This document shows positions 8,108 through 17,768 of a stretch of 64,000 nt of DNA, one piece after another (the first letter of the stretch is position 1; each line of letters starts with the position of its first letter). The stretch is from Alkalibacterium sp049389645 (lineage in GTDB: Bacteria > Bacillota > Bacilli > Lactobacillales > Carnobacteriaceae_A), in the NCBI RefSeq assembly GCF_049389645.1, contig NZ_CP186540.1, positions 496,001 through 560,000 of the forward strand. Reading direction: 5' to 3'. A program made the translations under genes and the position numbers. A model generated the notes under the pieces. It had not been told where the DNA came from. It did not search any database and was given only the letters and a program-made list of their open reading frames with translations.

Positions 8108-9181
8108 TTATCTATTACTCTTTTCAATAAACTTTCTAGCTTTTTTCATACCGCCTACTTCTTTAAACATTTCATTTAACTTTTCTGTTTCAATTTGCTT
8201 AGCATTTAACCCCTCGTACTTTGCCTCTTTTTTTAATTTTAAATAGCTGGCAAATCTTTCCTCAGTAAGTTCACCTTCACGAATCGCTTTTTTCACTGCA
8301 CAGCCTGGTTCGCTGATATGTGAGCAGTCATTGAATTTACATCCAGCTGCTAATGTATCAATATCGGCAAAAGTTATTGATAAATCAGCACTTTCAAGAC
8401 CTATCTCTCTCATTCCGGGAGTGTCAATAACTACTCCGCCGTTTGGGAGTATGATGATTTCTCGACGGGTAGTCGTATGCCTACCTTTATCGTCATTTCT
8501 AAGTTCATTTGTTTTAATGGTGTTTTTACCTGTCAGTTTGTTAATTAACGTCGATTTTCCAACACCCGACGAACCTAAAAAGGCGACGGTTTTTCCAACG
8601 CCAAAATACTTTTGGACAGATGAATGTCCATCATCATCCACACTAGATGTGACCAGCACATCTACTCCACAAGCAACAGTTTCTAAATCCAAGAGTTTTT
8701 GATTTACATCATCACATAAATCGGCTTTTGTTAGCACGATTACCGGAGTTGCTCCGCTATCCCAGGTAATGCCGAGATAACGCTCTATTCTACGCAGATT
8801 AAAATCCTTGTTTAACGACATACAAATAAACACAGTATCAATGTTTGCAGCTATGATTTGTTCGTCATGCGATGTTCCCGAAGCTTTTCTGATAAAGGCG
8901 CTTTTTCTCGTTAGCACTTTGTGAATGATTACTTTCCCACTGGTATCTTCATTTCGGTCAAGCATGACGAAATCGCCGACTGCCGGGTAATCAGACGAGA
9001 CAACCACATCATAACGAAATTTTCCGGAAATTTGTGCCAACAGCTCACCATTCTCTGTTGCCACTTTATATATGTCTTTAGATTGAGAAATCACTCTGCC
9101 GACATAGAGATCTTTATATGAAGTGGCCTCTTTCTCGAATTTTGTATCAAGGCCTATGTTTTTCATGTCTATTTCATTCAA
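8108..9181 (-). CDS. rsgA: Ribosome small-subunit-dependent GTPase A (RsgA/YjeQ type)
   Basis: A 357-residue circularly permuted GTPase. An OB-fold N-terminal part (about residues 20-100) precedes VLTKADLCDD (G4), GSSGVGKSTLINKLTG (G1), DTPGMREIGL (G3) and a zinc-binding CKFNDCSHISEPGC finger. RsgA helps mature the 30S subunit. The protein is longer than the roughly 290-residue housekeeping form and matches the longer YjeQ-like class, so a second copy may exist elsewhere. The start is TTG at 9181 with AGGAGG 7 nt upstream; the first in-frame ATG is five codons later and badly spaced. Confidence 0.9.
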   Translation of the reverse strand: MNEIDMKNIGLDTKFEKEATSYKDLYVGRVISQSKDIYKVATENGELLAQISGKFRYDVVVSSDYPAVGDFVMLDRNEDTSGKVIIHKVLTRKSAFIRKASGTSHDEQIIAANIDTVFICMSLNKDFNLRRIERYLGITWDSGATPVIVLTKADLCDDVNQKLLDLETVACGVDVLVTSSVDDDGHSSVQKYFGVGKTVAFLGSSGVGKSTLINKLTGKNTIKTNELRNDDKGRHTTTRREIIILPNGGVVIDTPGMREIGLESADLSITFADIDTLAAGCKFNDCSHISEPGCAVKKAIREGELTEERFASYLKLKKEAKYEGLNAKQIETEKLNEMFKEVGGMKKARKFIEKSNR

Positions 9182-9445
9182 TTATTTTCCTCCTAAGCTT
9201 ACTTATAACAACTTATGAGAGGTTATTACAACAAATTATTTTGTCTCTACCTCCCTGTTAATTACATTCTCCAAAAATCTATTGTCTGACATGTAAAACA
9301 CTCCTTTTCCTTCTAATATTTATTGTAAATTTTTATGATTAGTCCATTCAACTCGAATTATAGGTGTACTGAATTCTAAAGTCAAAGTTATTTAAATCCA
9401 GATGTATACCATATGGATTGATACATTTAAGTACTGATCACGATT

Positions 9446-10201
9446 TCAGCTATTTAACAGCATTAGAATGGTTCCACCTAGTGTATTTACAACCAAATGA
9501 GCCACAATGATAATCGTAGTATTTTGGAACTTTTGTGCCACAAACGATGCAGCTAGTGCCCCCGGCAGAAGGAATATTAAGTTCCACCACCAAAAAACAT
9601 GAAATAACGTCCACAAGAGTCCGTGAATAATCCAAGTATATTGACCGTGAGCTAATTCTTGCCTTGGCAATATATAACCTCTCCACCAGAACTCTTCTCC
9701 AAAGATATTAAAGAACAAAAAGAATAATTGAAAGACAACTAATATGATTATAGGTGTCGTTTCGAATTCGGGCGGTATGCCATTTAACATTATTCGAGGA
9801 TCCAACGTAGACGGCAGGTAGTCAGGAGGATTAAATCTGACAGTATCAAGCAGCCATTTCTGAGTAGGCCATAAAAGGAAATTTCCAAAGACCATGAATA
9901 AGGACAACCCAATCGTCCATAACCATTCCCTTTTCCTTAAAGGTGCCAGTCGGAATCTCTCCCTTATTGTCTTCCAATTCAATCTGTAGCCATCCATTTT
10001 TAGCGCTACAAACGATGCAATGAATAATAAACAAACAGGTCCCATTAAGGTTAAAGAATAATTTAATATCGGGTTCACTCCAGCTTCACCCAATAAGGGC
10101 ATAACTATATAGATACTGAAGCAGAAAATGACAGTCGGTATACCAAAAAACAATGCGGACTCCCATAATGGCATTGGCTTAAGAGTTTGTTTCACATTCA
10201 T
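9446..10201 (-). CDS. CPBP-family intramembrane metalloprotease
   Basis: A 251-residue protein with about six to seven membrane segments. It carries the CPBP (Abi/CAAX protease) motifs EEFWWRGYILPRQE and HGLLWTLFHVFWWW, which provide the glutamates and histidines of the metal site. Related proteins process prenylated peptides, act in bacteriocin immunity or have unknown roles. AAGGAG lies 10 nt before ATG. It is a single gene with no peptide precursor next to it. A second CPBP protein lies at 14091. Confidence 0.85.
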   Translation of the reverse strand: MNVKQTLKPMPLWESALFFGIPTVIFCFSIYIVMPLLGEAGVNPILNYSLTLMGPVCLLFIASFVALKMDGYRLNWKTIRERFRLAPLRKREWLWTIGLSLFMVFGNFLLWPTQKWLLDTVRFNPPDYLPSTLDPRIMLNGIPPEFETTPIIILVVFQLFFLFFNIFGEEFWWRGYILPRQELAHGQYTWIIHGLLWTLFHVFWWWNLIFLLPGALAASFVAQKFQNTTIIIVAHLVVNTLGGTILMLLNS

Positions 10202-10348
10202 GAGCTAATCACTCCTTGATATCTTCGTCCGTTACTGTGTTTCCATGTTTTTTATAGTCCATAAATGGAAATACAGCTTGCTATTACAGCAGAAAGTTAC
10301 TTATAATTTCAATAAACTTGACTGATGCTGAACCGTATTGCTTTCTGC

Positions 10349-11545
10349 TTATATGTTCTCTTCAACGATCCTTCGAATAATTTCCGTTGTATCGACTCGA
10401 TCTAATATAGTTTTAGCTTCTGTAGCCTTTTCTTTATAACGTTTATTTTTTTTGATTTCATTTATAGCTTCCTGCATTACCGTAGCGTTTATTTTTTTCT
10501 TGCTTACCTGTATGGCATTACCAAAATTTTTGTAAAGTAGAATATTCAGTTCCTGTTCTGGCTGCATTCCTATTCCTACGAAAGGAACGCCAGCGGATAC
10601 CGTGGTTTGAACGGTTCCTTGTCCCCCATGTATTACGGCTATGTCAACTTTCCCTGTCACTTCTAGAGCGGGTAGCCAATCTGTCACATAGACATTTCCA
10701 GGAATGTGATCTCCTTCTTTGAGGTGAGACTTGATAGGGGCAATAACCACCACATCCAAGTTTTCAAATGCCCGGAGCACCTTCAATAAAACCGTCCTAT
10801 TCGCCGAACTTCCCATGGCAAAGAATATTTTCGTTTTATTTGATTCCGCAAGCAGTTGCTCAACTTCAGGTGGTATTTCCTTATCAAGATGAGCAAACAG
10901 AGGACCTGAGAAATACCAATTATCTGGCAGCTTCTTTAACAAGCTCAGTTTCTGCGTTTCAGCCACAATATTAATATCGCCTTCCCAAAATTCAAAAATA
11001 CTTTTCGGTTTATTTAATTCAAAATCTCTAGCCACTTTACGAAAATTTGTTAACAGCAGAGGAACATTCAATAGCACCCCTGCAGCCAGTTTATTCAACC
11101 ACTTAGGATAAAAAGGACTGATTGGAAGACCAGCTTTTAAATAAGGGCGTGATAATGCTAAAGGAATCACGTTGAAAAGTTTTGTGTTGGTCAAACGACA
11201 AGATATAGAAAATGTTAAAACAGAGCCCAGAAACGCTGCTTTGGGTTGAAGTGTTGCGATAAGCTGAATCTCATTATTGATTCTGTGAACCAGTTCCGCA
11301 TATGTCCATGGTTGCTTGAATGTTTCTCCACGATCGACTTTCCATAAGTGTTCGATTTTTTCTTCATCTTCGACGGGTTCAAGGTGGTGAAGTGTGAATC
11401 CCGCTTCTTCAACCAGCGACTCAAATTGCCCGCCGTATGAGAAAAAATGACACTCATACTTGTCTCTTAGAACCTTTGCAACTTCTATCATACGTGTTGT
11501 TTCAGCAATGTTCCATCCAACGATACCAAATAATATTTTTTCCAT
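10349..11545 (-). CDS. UGT/MGT-type glycosyltransferase (GT-B)
   Basis: A 398-residue GT-B enzyme. The N-terminal half handles the acceptor; the C-terminal half has FFAMGSSANRTVLLK, YVTDWLPALEV and the donor-binding VIHGGQGTVQTTVSAGVPFVGIG region (HGGxGT, about residues 305-310). The family moves a sugar from a nucleotide donor to lipids or small molecules. The acceptor is unknown. GAGGAG lies 7 nt before ATG. The unknown gene 11627-12748 is 81 nt upstream on the same strand, so the two may be cotranscribed. Confidence 0.85.
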   Translation of the reverse strand: MEKILFGIVGWNIAETTRMIEVAKVLRDKYECHFFSYGGQFESLVEEAGFTLHHLEPVEDEEKIEHLWKVDRGETFKQPWTYAELVHRINNEIQLIATLQPKAAFLGSVLTFSISCRLTNTKLFNVIPLALSRPYLKAGLPISPFYPKWLNKLAAGVLLNVPLLLTNFRKVARDFELNKPKSIFEFWEGDINIVAETQKLSLLKKLPDNWYFSGPLFAHLDKEIPPEVEQLLAESNKTKIFFAMGSSANRTVLLKVLRAFENLDVVVIAPIKSHLKEGDHIPGNVYVTDWLPALEVTGKVDIAVIHGGQGTVQTTVSAGVPFVGIGMQPEQELNILLYKNFGNAIQVSKKKINATVMQEAINEIKKNKRYKEKATEAKTILDRVDTTEIIRRIVEENI

Positions 11546-11626
11546 AGTTCTACTCCTCGCATTATCTCTTTATAGTCAATAATTGAAGTTAATATCGCTG
11601 GGATATCCCTTGATAAAGTTAAACAC

Positions 11627-12748
11627 TCATAGTTTGTCTTGTTTATAGAATTCATTTTTGTTTATTCTCTTCCACTCAGACTGGATGCAATAAAATTGCT
11701 GTTCATTTTCTTTGATATAGCCCGTCCATTCATATGTTTTAGGCCAGTTTTTAAAAATCTTCCCAACACTATATAAAAATTTCAAAGACATCTTCGTAGG
11801 AATCGGCATCCATCCATCAGAAGGATGCAATTTAACCTGCGTGACGCTTCCCTTTTTCTCAACTTTATAATTACCGCCTATGCTTCCGGAAGACGGATGG
11901 GCCGTGATCGCAAACTGCCCTTCTATAACATCCTTATCCTCGAGCGCTATAATATTCGGAAAGGACGGATCAAATGTCAGATTAACAGGATAGACAGGAT
12001 TTCTTCGTGTGATTGTTTTAATAGACGGTAGAGAATCGGTCCACTTCATTTCAATGTCACAGTCATTTGTTTTTATCTTTTTTCCCAAATGAATGATTTT
12101 CAGTAGTTTGATTTCTTCATTTTTCTCAGGATTGAATTTCACTATAAGTGGCTTGAGACTGTATCGAGAGTATAGCATCCGTCTTCCATCCATCGGCACT
12201 GGCAATTCATCAGGTTTATGTGATCTACCATTTATAGAAATGCGGATATCAGTCTGCTTTTTTCGAACAAAGTAAAAATCATAAAGTAAAATCAACGGAA
12301 GAGCTGACGGGTTTTCTGCTGCATCCCCCATTGGAGCGAGTAGACTAAAAGGCTTACGTTTTTTTGTGTTAAATTCTTTGATTTTTATTGAAATCTCTCT
12401 CTCAAAAATATCCTTGAATTGATAAAAAGCTTGAACCCCCTCATTATTCACTTCATAGTAGGCAGCAGTTAATTCTCTTTCTATCATATTGGCTAGTCCT
12501 TTGCCGGCAATATCGTACTTTTTTGGATCCAGTTTTAAAGTCGGCTGATGATAGACATCAACCTTACCATCTTTTCTCCATCCAAGTATTAGATGTCCCC
12601 TGCCGTTTTCTCCCTCTTCGAATACTTGGGGTTCGAATCCAAGATACGTATCATCGGGATCTTTTTCAAAATTGATCAACAGCAATTTTTCCATAGGATC
12701 GATATCTATTTGAAAAGGATTCAATAAATAGTTTTGTTTGTCTTCCAT
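11627..12748 (-). CDS. Conserved hypothetical protein, 373 aa
   Basis: I do not recognise this family. The protein is soluble, without signal peptide or membrane segment, rich in beta-strand-like alternation and in lysine. It contains NPFQIDIDPMEKLLLINFEK near the start, GRRMLYSRYSLKPLIVKF in the middle, and FAITAHPSSGSIGGNY followed by a PSDGWMPIPTKMS segment later. ATG at 12748 has GGAGTGA about 7 nt upstream; the longer frame from 12772 lacks a site. The glycosyltransferase downstream suggests a role with the same metabolite, but that is only context. Confidence 0.6.
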   Translation of the reverse strand: MEDKQNYLLNPFQIDIDPMEKLLLINFEKDPDDTYLGFEPQVFEEGENGRGHLILGWRKDGKVDVYHQPTLKLDPKKYDIAGKGLANMIERELTAAYYEVNNEGVQAFYQFKDIFEREISIKIKEFNTKKRKPFSLLAPMGDAAENPSALPLILLYDFYFVRKKQTDIRISINGRSHKPDELPVPMDGRRMLYSRYSLKPLIVKFNPEKNEEIKLLKIIHLGKKIKTNDCDIEMKWTDSLPSIKTITRRNPVYPVNLTFDPSFPNIIALEDKDVIEGQFAITAHPSSGSIGGNYKVEKKGSVTQVKLHPSDGWMPIPTKMSLKFLYSVGKIFKNWPKTYEWTGYIKENEQQFYCIQSEWKRINKNEFYKQDKL

Positions 12749-12823
12749 ACACTCACTCCGTTCTCTGATCACTTAATACATAGATCATATTATGAAAATA
12801 ACACCTATATGATTTTTTGATGC

Positions 12824-13732
12824 TTATCTTGAAATACGCTTATTTTTTGGTCTCCATTCTGTAGCTGTAGAATAAGGTCTTAATCCGATATTGTAATAAA
12901 ACTGCTGTGAGGAACCCACCAAAACTCTTTTTGCTCCTAATTCTCCCGCTCGTCTTATACCTTCAAGCACCGCCGCTTTACCTAAACCCATACGCCGATA
13001 CTCGGGATCTGTAGCGACGGGTTCTATTACTGCAAAATCCATTTTTTTCTCATACCAGATCCCGCAGTAAGAAACAAAATCCTCTTTGGGAGAAACTATT
13101 GCGATTTTCAAATTCAAATCAACATTAGGACGGATCATCTGTTTTTTTCCAGATACTTTATTTGCCTCTGAAAAACAGAAGTCACCTTCTCCATTTAGTT
13201 CATGATCGAATCCTTTCCATAACACGCGATAATAGCCCTGCAAGTCAAAGGTTTCTTCCATACTGGTTATTTCAAATCCTTTTGGAACAGTTATTTCTAT
13301 CGGCGTTTTAGCAATGTAGAAAATTGAATCTTCCTCTTTATTCTCAGTCGCTATAAATCCCAAATCAGTGGCGGCATCTTGAAAATGAACATCAGAGTCC
13401 GGGATAACGATACCGATTTCATTGTCTTTAGCTAAACAGTCATTTGCATAGAGTATCATATCCTTTTTCAAAAAAGCATACTCCGGTAAGTTTAGACAAT
13501 ACGCAACGCCCAACTGTAAATCGAACGTAGCTATACCCACTATCTTGTCTGAATCTTGCCAAACACCTATCTTATTGATTGAATTCACATCCAAATAGTC
13601 ATGTGTGATCATCCAATCCCATCTAGCATAAGTGAAGGATGTACTTCTTATTTCCACTAAAAAATCTCGTATTTTATAATAATCATCAGTAATGCCAGCT
13701 TCCCCTTTGTAATGTCTAAAGTGAACGGTCAT
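12824..13732 (-). CDS. GNAT-family N-acetyltransferase
   Basis: A 302-residue protein whose C-terminal half has the acetyl-CoA-binding GNAT core: FAVIEPVATDPEYRRMGLGKAAVLEG (R-x-x-G-x-G/A, about residues 243-260) and LGAKRVLVGSSQQFYYNIGLRPYS. The N-terminal half looks like a degenerate second GNAT fold, as in two-domain members. The substrate is unknown. AAGGAGG 5 nt before ATG at 13732 sets the start; the extra 24 codons upstream are not needed. Confidence 0.85.
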   Translation of the reverse strand: MTVHFRHYKGEAGITDDYYKIRDFLVEIRSTSFTYARWDWMITHDYLDVNSINKIGVWQDSDKIVGIATFDLQLGVAYCLNLPEYAFLKKDMILYANDCLAKDNEIGIVIPDSDVHFQDAATDLGFIATENKEEDSIFYIAKTPIEITVPKGFEITSMEETFDLQGYYRVLWKGFDHELNGEGDFCFSEANKVSGKKQMIRPNVDLNLKIAIVSPKEDFVSYCGIWYEKKMDFAVIEPVATDPEYRRMGLGKAAVLEGIRRAGELGAKRVLVGSSQQFYYNIGLRPYSTATEWRPKNKRISR

Positions 13733-13978
13733 GAATGCCTCCTTATGTTTATGAGTAAAAATTGATTCTTTAATTTCATATGTATAATGACTGTACTCTT
13801 GCACAAGTTGTTTATCATTTTTAAAAGATCAAGATAAATCCATATATTTTGAAATTATATTAAAAGAGATTTAAAATATAATAAAGAATGGCTTGGACAA
13901 TCCAAATATAATTCTTTATTCTCCTAAATGTTGCATTTAGACTTAATCTTCAAGCTAACAGTTTTCATTTTCAGATAA

Positions 13979-13992
13979 GCGAAACGCTTACA
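13979..13992 (-). promoter_or_regulatory. cre-like site
   Basis: Read on the minus strand, TGTAAGCGTTTCGC matches the catabolite-responsive element core TGTAAGCGTTTACA at 11 of 14 positions. It lies in the gap between divergent genes, about 100 nt before the CPBP protease start, so it could affect either. Confidence 0.3.
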
Positions 13993-14090
13993 TATTTTAT
14001 AACACAAACCACCAGTCCTAATAAACAATTACCCTATATCTGTTTCTATACTAAGAAATCATAATACCTGTTGAAGAGAGGATGATAATA

Positions 14091-14939
14091 ATGGAGCAAA
14101 GAGATAAAAGTGCTCTCACCTATTTCATTTTTTTGGCTTATGGCATAACTTGGACGTGCTGGATCATAGCATTCATCCTAGACTTTGATGATCCTACTTT
14201 CTTGAATATGATCGATCGGGATTATATTCAAGCAGCTCCAGTTCTCCCAATAATCATCTTTCGTCTTGGTGTGTATGGGCCCCTCATTGCCTCTTTGGTC
14301 ATTATCCAGCGATATTATAAAAAAGAGGAACGCATTCTCTTTTTCAAGAGAATTATTTTATGGCATATACACTTGAAATGGTACCTTATCGCTTTTATAC
14401 TTCCTTTGATCATAGTTTTCATAGTCTGGATGATCGGTTTGTTATTAAACATTCCTTCTGACGCCTTCTTCAATTCACAAATTTCTATATCATTATTGCT
14501 ACCTTTTTTTCTTTATCAAGTCTTCACCAGTGGACTTGAAGAACCGGGATGGCGTGGATTTGCCTTAGAGATATTGCAAAAATCGTATACCTTTGATGAA
14601 ATGAACTGGCGTCTAGGAACACTATGGGCAATTTGGCATTTTCCTTATGTAATCTTTTTATATTATACTGACGGGTTCGTTTTCACCTTAGTTTCACTCA
14701 TTGGTTTCACTTTATCGATCATTGGACAGACCTTTATTATTTCGTGGTTATACCTTAACACTAGAAGCATCTTTTTAATGATCCTGTTTCATGCCTGGTT
14801 AAATACCGGAACTACTCTTGTTCTTGGGGACATTACTATCGAGAATCCTATTATGGGTACAGTGCCTGCTTTAGTTACTTGGGGTATTGTTCTTCTTCTA
14901 TCAAAATACTCACCTGTCCGCACGCTAAAACAGCAGTAA
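14091..14939 (+). CDS. CPBP-family intramembrane metalloprotease
   Basis: A 282-residue multi-span protein with the CPBP motifs EEPGWRGFALEIL (about residue 147) and LWAIWHFPYVIF (about residue 180), plus a late FHAWLNTGTTL segment that supplies the third motif. It belongs to a different subgroup from the protein at 9446, closer to the long Firmicutes forms. ATG at 14091 has AGAGG 9 nt upstream; the ATG at 14082 is directly against it and unlikely. No partner peptide or operon neighbour is seen. Confidence 0.85.
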   Translation: MEQRDKSALTYFIFLAYGITWTCWIIAFILDFDDPTFLNMIDRDYIQAAPVLPIIIFRLGVYGPLIASLVIIQRYYKKEERILFFKRIILWHIHLKWYLIAFILPLIIVFIVWMIGLLLNIPSDAFFNSQISISLLLPFFLYQVFTSGLEEPGWRGFALEILQKSYTFDEMNWRLGTLWAIWHFPYVIFLYYTDGFVFTLVSLIGFTLSIIGQTFIISWLYLNTRSIFLMILFHAWLNTGTTLVLGDITIENPIMGTVPALVTWGIVLLLSKYSPVRTLKQQ

Positions 14940-15051
14940 ACAAGCATAACCTTTCACTAACAATAGTAAAACATTGTGTTGATATTTATAGTGACCCCTA
15001 AAGTTAGGCAGAATCATTCTAATCTTAGGAGTCGCTAAAATTAACTTATAT

Positions 15052-15480
15052 TTAGCCATGTCTTACTTTAGCAATTTCTCCCACTGGTAGCCAGTCGTCC
15101 ATATTTCCATAATCTTTCTTATCCAATTTAAAAGGTTTAACCGTCTCCACCTTATCTAACTCAATAAGGATGATGTATCTTTTACCGGCCCAACGTGCAA
15201 ATTGTTTATCTGTTAACTGCAGTTTATCCTGATTTTCTTGGACCAGTTTGACGGATTCCGGCTTAGTTAACTTTTCAGAATTGAAAACATTGCTGACACG
15301 CCCTTTTGCCCGTATCTCACCTTCAGCATTATTATTAATGAAATATAATACATCTCCAACGCTCACTTTACCATAGGGAACTTTCCTACCGGCAGCACCT
15401 CTAACAATTGTCTTTTTTACTCCTTCAACTAATTTATCCAATTCTTTTGCTTTGGCATCAACGTAAACGACATGATCCAT
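15052..15480 (-). CDS. PUA/ASCH-like (DUF365-type) small protein
   Basis: A 142-residue soluble protein. GKVSVGDVLYFINNN followed by the GEIRAKGRVSNVF strand pair, and a later KRYIILIELDKVETVKP strand, resemble the small beta-barrels of the PUA/ASCH/EVE superfamily, which bind RNA or modified nucleotides. The archaeal DUF365 family has a similar plan. Assignment is by pattern only. AAGGGGG stands 8 nt before ATG. It is a single gene, convergent with the CPBP gene. Confidence 0.5.
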   Translation of the reverse strand: MDHVVYVDAKAKELDKLVEGVKKTIVRGAAGRKVPYGKVSVGDVLYFINNNAEGEIRAKGRVSNVFNSEKLTKPESVKLVQENQDKLQLTDKQFARWAGKRYIILIELDKVETVKPFKLDKKDYGNMDDWLPVGEIAKVRHG

Positions 15481-16023
15481 TACTTTTACCCCCTTATGTT
15501 CTCCATCACTGTATATCTCTATAGTGGATTTATATAAAAGCCCTATAGATATATCGCTATTTCCTCAAATCAAAATTCATTTATAATTGACGATCATAGA
15601 GCTCTTCTTTTACTAACCTTTTCGATATGCTTGCCGTGTTTACCCTCCTGATAAAGGTTGAACTGAGAAAAAAGATTAAGAGAAAAATCTTATTTTATCA
15701 ATCCTTATACTCGTGTCCACCTTCCAACAGCATTGCCTTCTCAATAGATATCAAATTCAAAAAATTGTTTATTGTACCCCTAAATCAATAGTATTACTCC
15801 TTCACTTCTATTATTCTTGAAAATCAGAATTTGTCTAGAAATTTAACTTAGATAAACTGTATTGATATATAATCCAGTATTAAACAACATAATTCAGACT
15901 AGGTCTCAATGTTATACATTCACCTACTGTCTCTGATAATTGAAAAACAGTGCAACCATTCAGATAAGAAATCCCAGTAAAACAATTTATGATTCATCAA
16001 ATTCTTTAAACATAATAAAGAGA
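15481..16023. other. Intergenic stretch without recognisable gene
   Basis: About 540 nt, AT-rich, with no reading frame that has both length and a ribosome binding site. A lone AGGAGG at about 15650 on the minus strand precedes no usable start codon. I see no clear structure until the terminator at 16024. Confidence 0.5.
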
Positions 16024-16060
16024 CCCACACCTTCTTAGCTTACAACCAAGGAAGTGTGGG
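16024..16060 (-). terminator. Terminator of the YjiH-type gene
   Basis: Arms CCCACAC(C)TTC and GAAGTGTGGG form a GC-rich stem with one bulge. The minus strand continues TCTCTTTATT. It lies about 50 nt after the stop codon of the gene at 16112. Confidence 0.6.
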
Positions 16061-16111
16061 TTTCTATAAGATTAAAGTTGACACAAACTTATATAGCCTA
16101 TCAGATTATCT

Positions 16112-17467
16112 CTAGAATGATATAACATTCATAACAGCTAAAACATTAGTGATGATAATTAATATTGGGATAGATATTATCGTTCTAAACAAAAAGACTT
16201 TGACGACATCCCAAAAGTTTAAACCAATTTTAGTTTTAACTAAGATCATGCCGGTTTCAGACATAAATACTAACTGAGTAAAGGCTAAGACACCGATGAA
16301 GAAACGTGCAGCTTCACTAGTAGCTCCACTTATAAACAGAGCGGGTAAATACATGTCAGCAAATCCAGCAACGGATGCAGGTGCCATTTGCATTGCCACT
16401 TCTGTACTATATCCTATCAATTCATACATAGGTACCAATGGAGCACTGATGATATCAAAAAACGGCGTATATTCGGCAATAATTAATGAAATCGTTCCTA
16501 TGGCCATAATAATCGGTAAAAATCCGACGTATATATGAACAATATTCTTGAAGGCATCAATAATCGTGGGTATGATTTTAGTCTCATTTGCCTGTTCGAC
16601 AGCAGAATCAAAAGCATGTTCAAGAATCGTTTTATCTTCCGGAATTTCAACTGATTTTGGTGTTTTCCCTTCATAATAAGTCGGCTCGAATTTTTTGAGC
16701 GGTAAACGTGCCATAATAAAGGCAATGACCAACGTCACTAATAGAATAGAGCCATAAAAAATAGGGAAAATACTACTGAACCCTAACTCTTCAGCCACTG
16801 CAGCCGCAAAAGCAATACCTACAACCGAAAAACTGGTTGCTATGATGTAAGCTTCTCTTCTATTGTAGTAACCTCTTTGATACTGTCTGTCAGTTACCAC
16901 TATACCAATTGTACCGTCCCCTACAAAGGAAGCAATCGCATCGATCATTGAATAACCCGGTACTCTAAACAGTTTCACCACAATAGGGCCCAATAAAATA
17001 CCGACAAATTCAACGATACCAAAATGAGTGAGTAGTGGAAGTGCAAGTATCCCCACAAAGAAGGTTATGTAAAGCGTGGTCAACAGTCCATCTGCTCCTG
17101 CCATTAGTCCCCCTGTATTAGGATCCAGTATGGCACTTGCAAAATCATAACTTTCAAACCATTTATTTAAGACCATGAGATATAAGAATGAACCGACAAT
17201 TCTTAATACTACATTGAAAGCAGAAGCTTTAAACATAGAGTTGATAAACTTACTTTGTGACGTATAGAATATGAATACAACAGTCGCAATCAACACGATC
17301 CATGCACTTGCGGCTGTGAAGGCAAGGAATTCATCTAGAATATTATTTTTTACAAAATCAATGATATGAGATAACATTATTTTACTCTCATCGTTGATCG
17401 TGAAGGGTACTAGAAAAAATACAAACCCAAAAATCGATAGAAATATGAACTTCAACTTATTTATCAC
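16112..17467 (-). CDS. YjiH-family membrane protein with nucleoside-recognition (Gate) domains
   Basis: A 451-residue integral membrane protein with about ten hydrophobic segments. It shows the YjiH/Gate pattern: GDGTIGIVVTDRQYQRGYYNRREAYIIATSFSVVG-like region (about residues 185-220) and MAPASVAGFADMYLPALF (about 380-400). Gate-domain proteins are thought to move nucleosides, peptides or ions; the substrate is unknown. GGAGG 9 nt before GTG at 17467 sets the start; the longer frame from ATG 17509 lacks a site, and its codons include the GGAGG itself. Confidence 0.83.
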   Translation of the reverse strand: MINKLKFIFLSIFGFVFFLVPFTINDESKIMLSHIIDFVKNNILDEFLAFTAASAWIVLIATVVFIFYTSQSKFINSMFKASAFNVVLRIVGSFLYLMVLNKWFESYDFASAILDPNTGGLMAGADGLLTTLYITFFVGILALPLLTHFGIVEFVGILLGPIVVKLFRVPGYSMIDAIASFVGDGTIGIVVTDRQYQRGYYNRREAYIIATSFSVVGIAFAAAVAEELGFSSIFPIFYGSILLVTLVIAFIMARLPLKKFEPTYYEGKTPKSVEIPEDKTILEHAFDSAVEQANETKIIPTIIDAFKNIVHIYVGFLPIIMAIGTISLIIAEYTPFFDIISAPLVPMYELIGYSTEVAMQMAPASVAGFADMYLPALFISGATSEAARFFIGVLAFTQLVFMSETGMILVKTKIGLNFWDVVKVFLFRTIISIPILIIITNVLAVMNVISF

Positions 17468-17768
17468 GTATAAAAACCTCCATTGTTGTCGTTTATCAGA
17501 ATAGCACATACACTAGTGTATTACAATTATTTCGTATTTTCATTTCATTCATATAATGAAATAATTATGTATAAAAATACTTTACCTGGATTAAATCAAT
17601 CTTCCTTTTTATTGACATTTAGTTTCTGACATCATTACATTTTTTCGTATTTTATGCTGCCATAACAACTTTTATAATGTGAACTCTATTAAAAAACCAC
17701 CTTAATTATTTTCGTTTTAACAAAAAATCTCCAATCAAGGCAGTATTTAAATTAGCTAAAATGAATAT

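Noticed and set aside
9396..9421. Short AATCCA/TGGATT hairpin between rsgA and the CPBP gene
   Set aside because: Six-base arms with a long AT-rich loop and no T-run; too weak to call.
13877..13925. AATAAAGAAT/ATTCTTTATT hairpin upstream of the GNAT gene
   Set aside because: Ten-base AT-only arms far apart; such pairs are expected by chance in this composition.
9446..14939. Two CPBP proteases with the glycosyltransferase considered as a bacteriocin or lantibiotic locus
   Set aside because: No precursor peptide, modifying enzyme or dedicated exporter is found between or beside them.
14988..15037. Imperfect inverted repeat between convergent genes at 14.9-15.05 kb
   Set aside because: Arms are interrupted and no T-run follows on either strand; not a convincing terminator.
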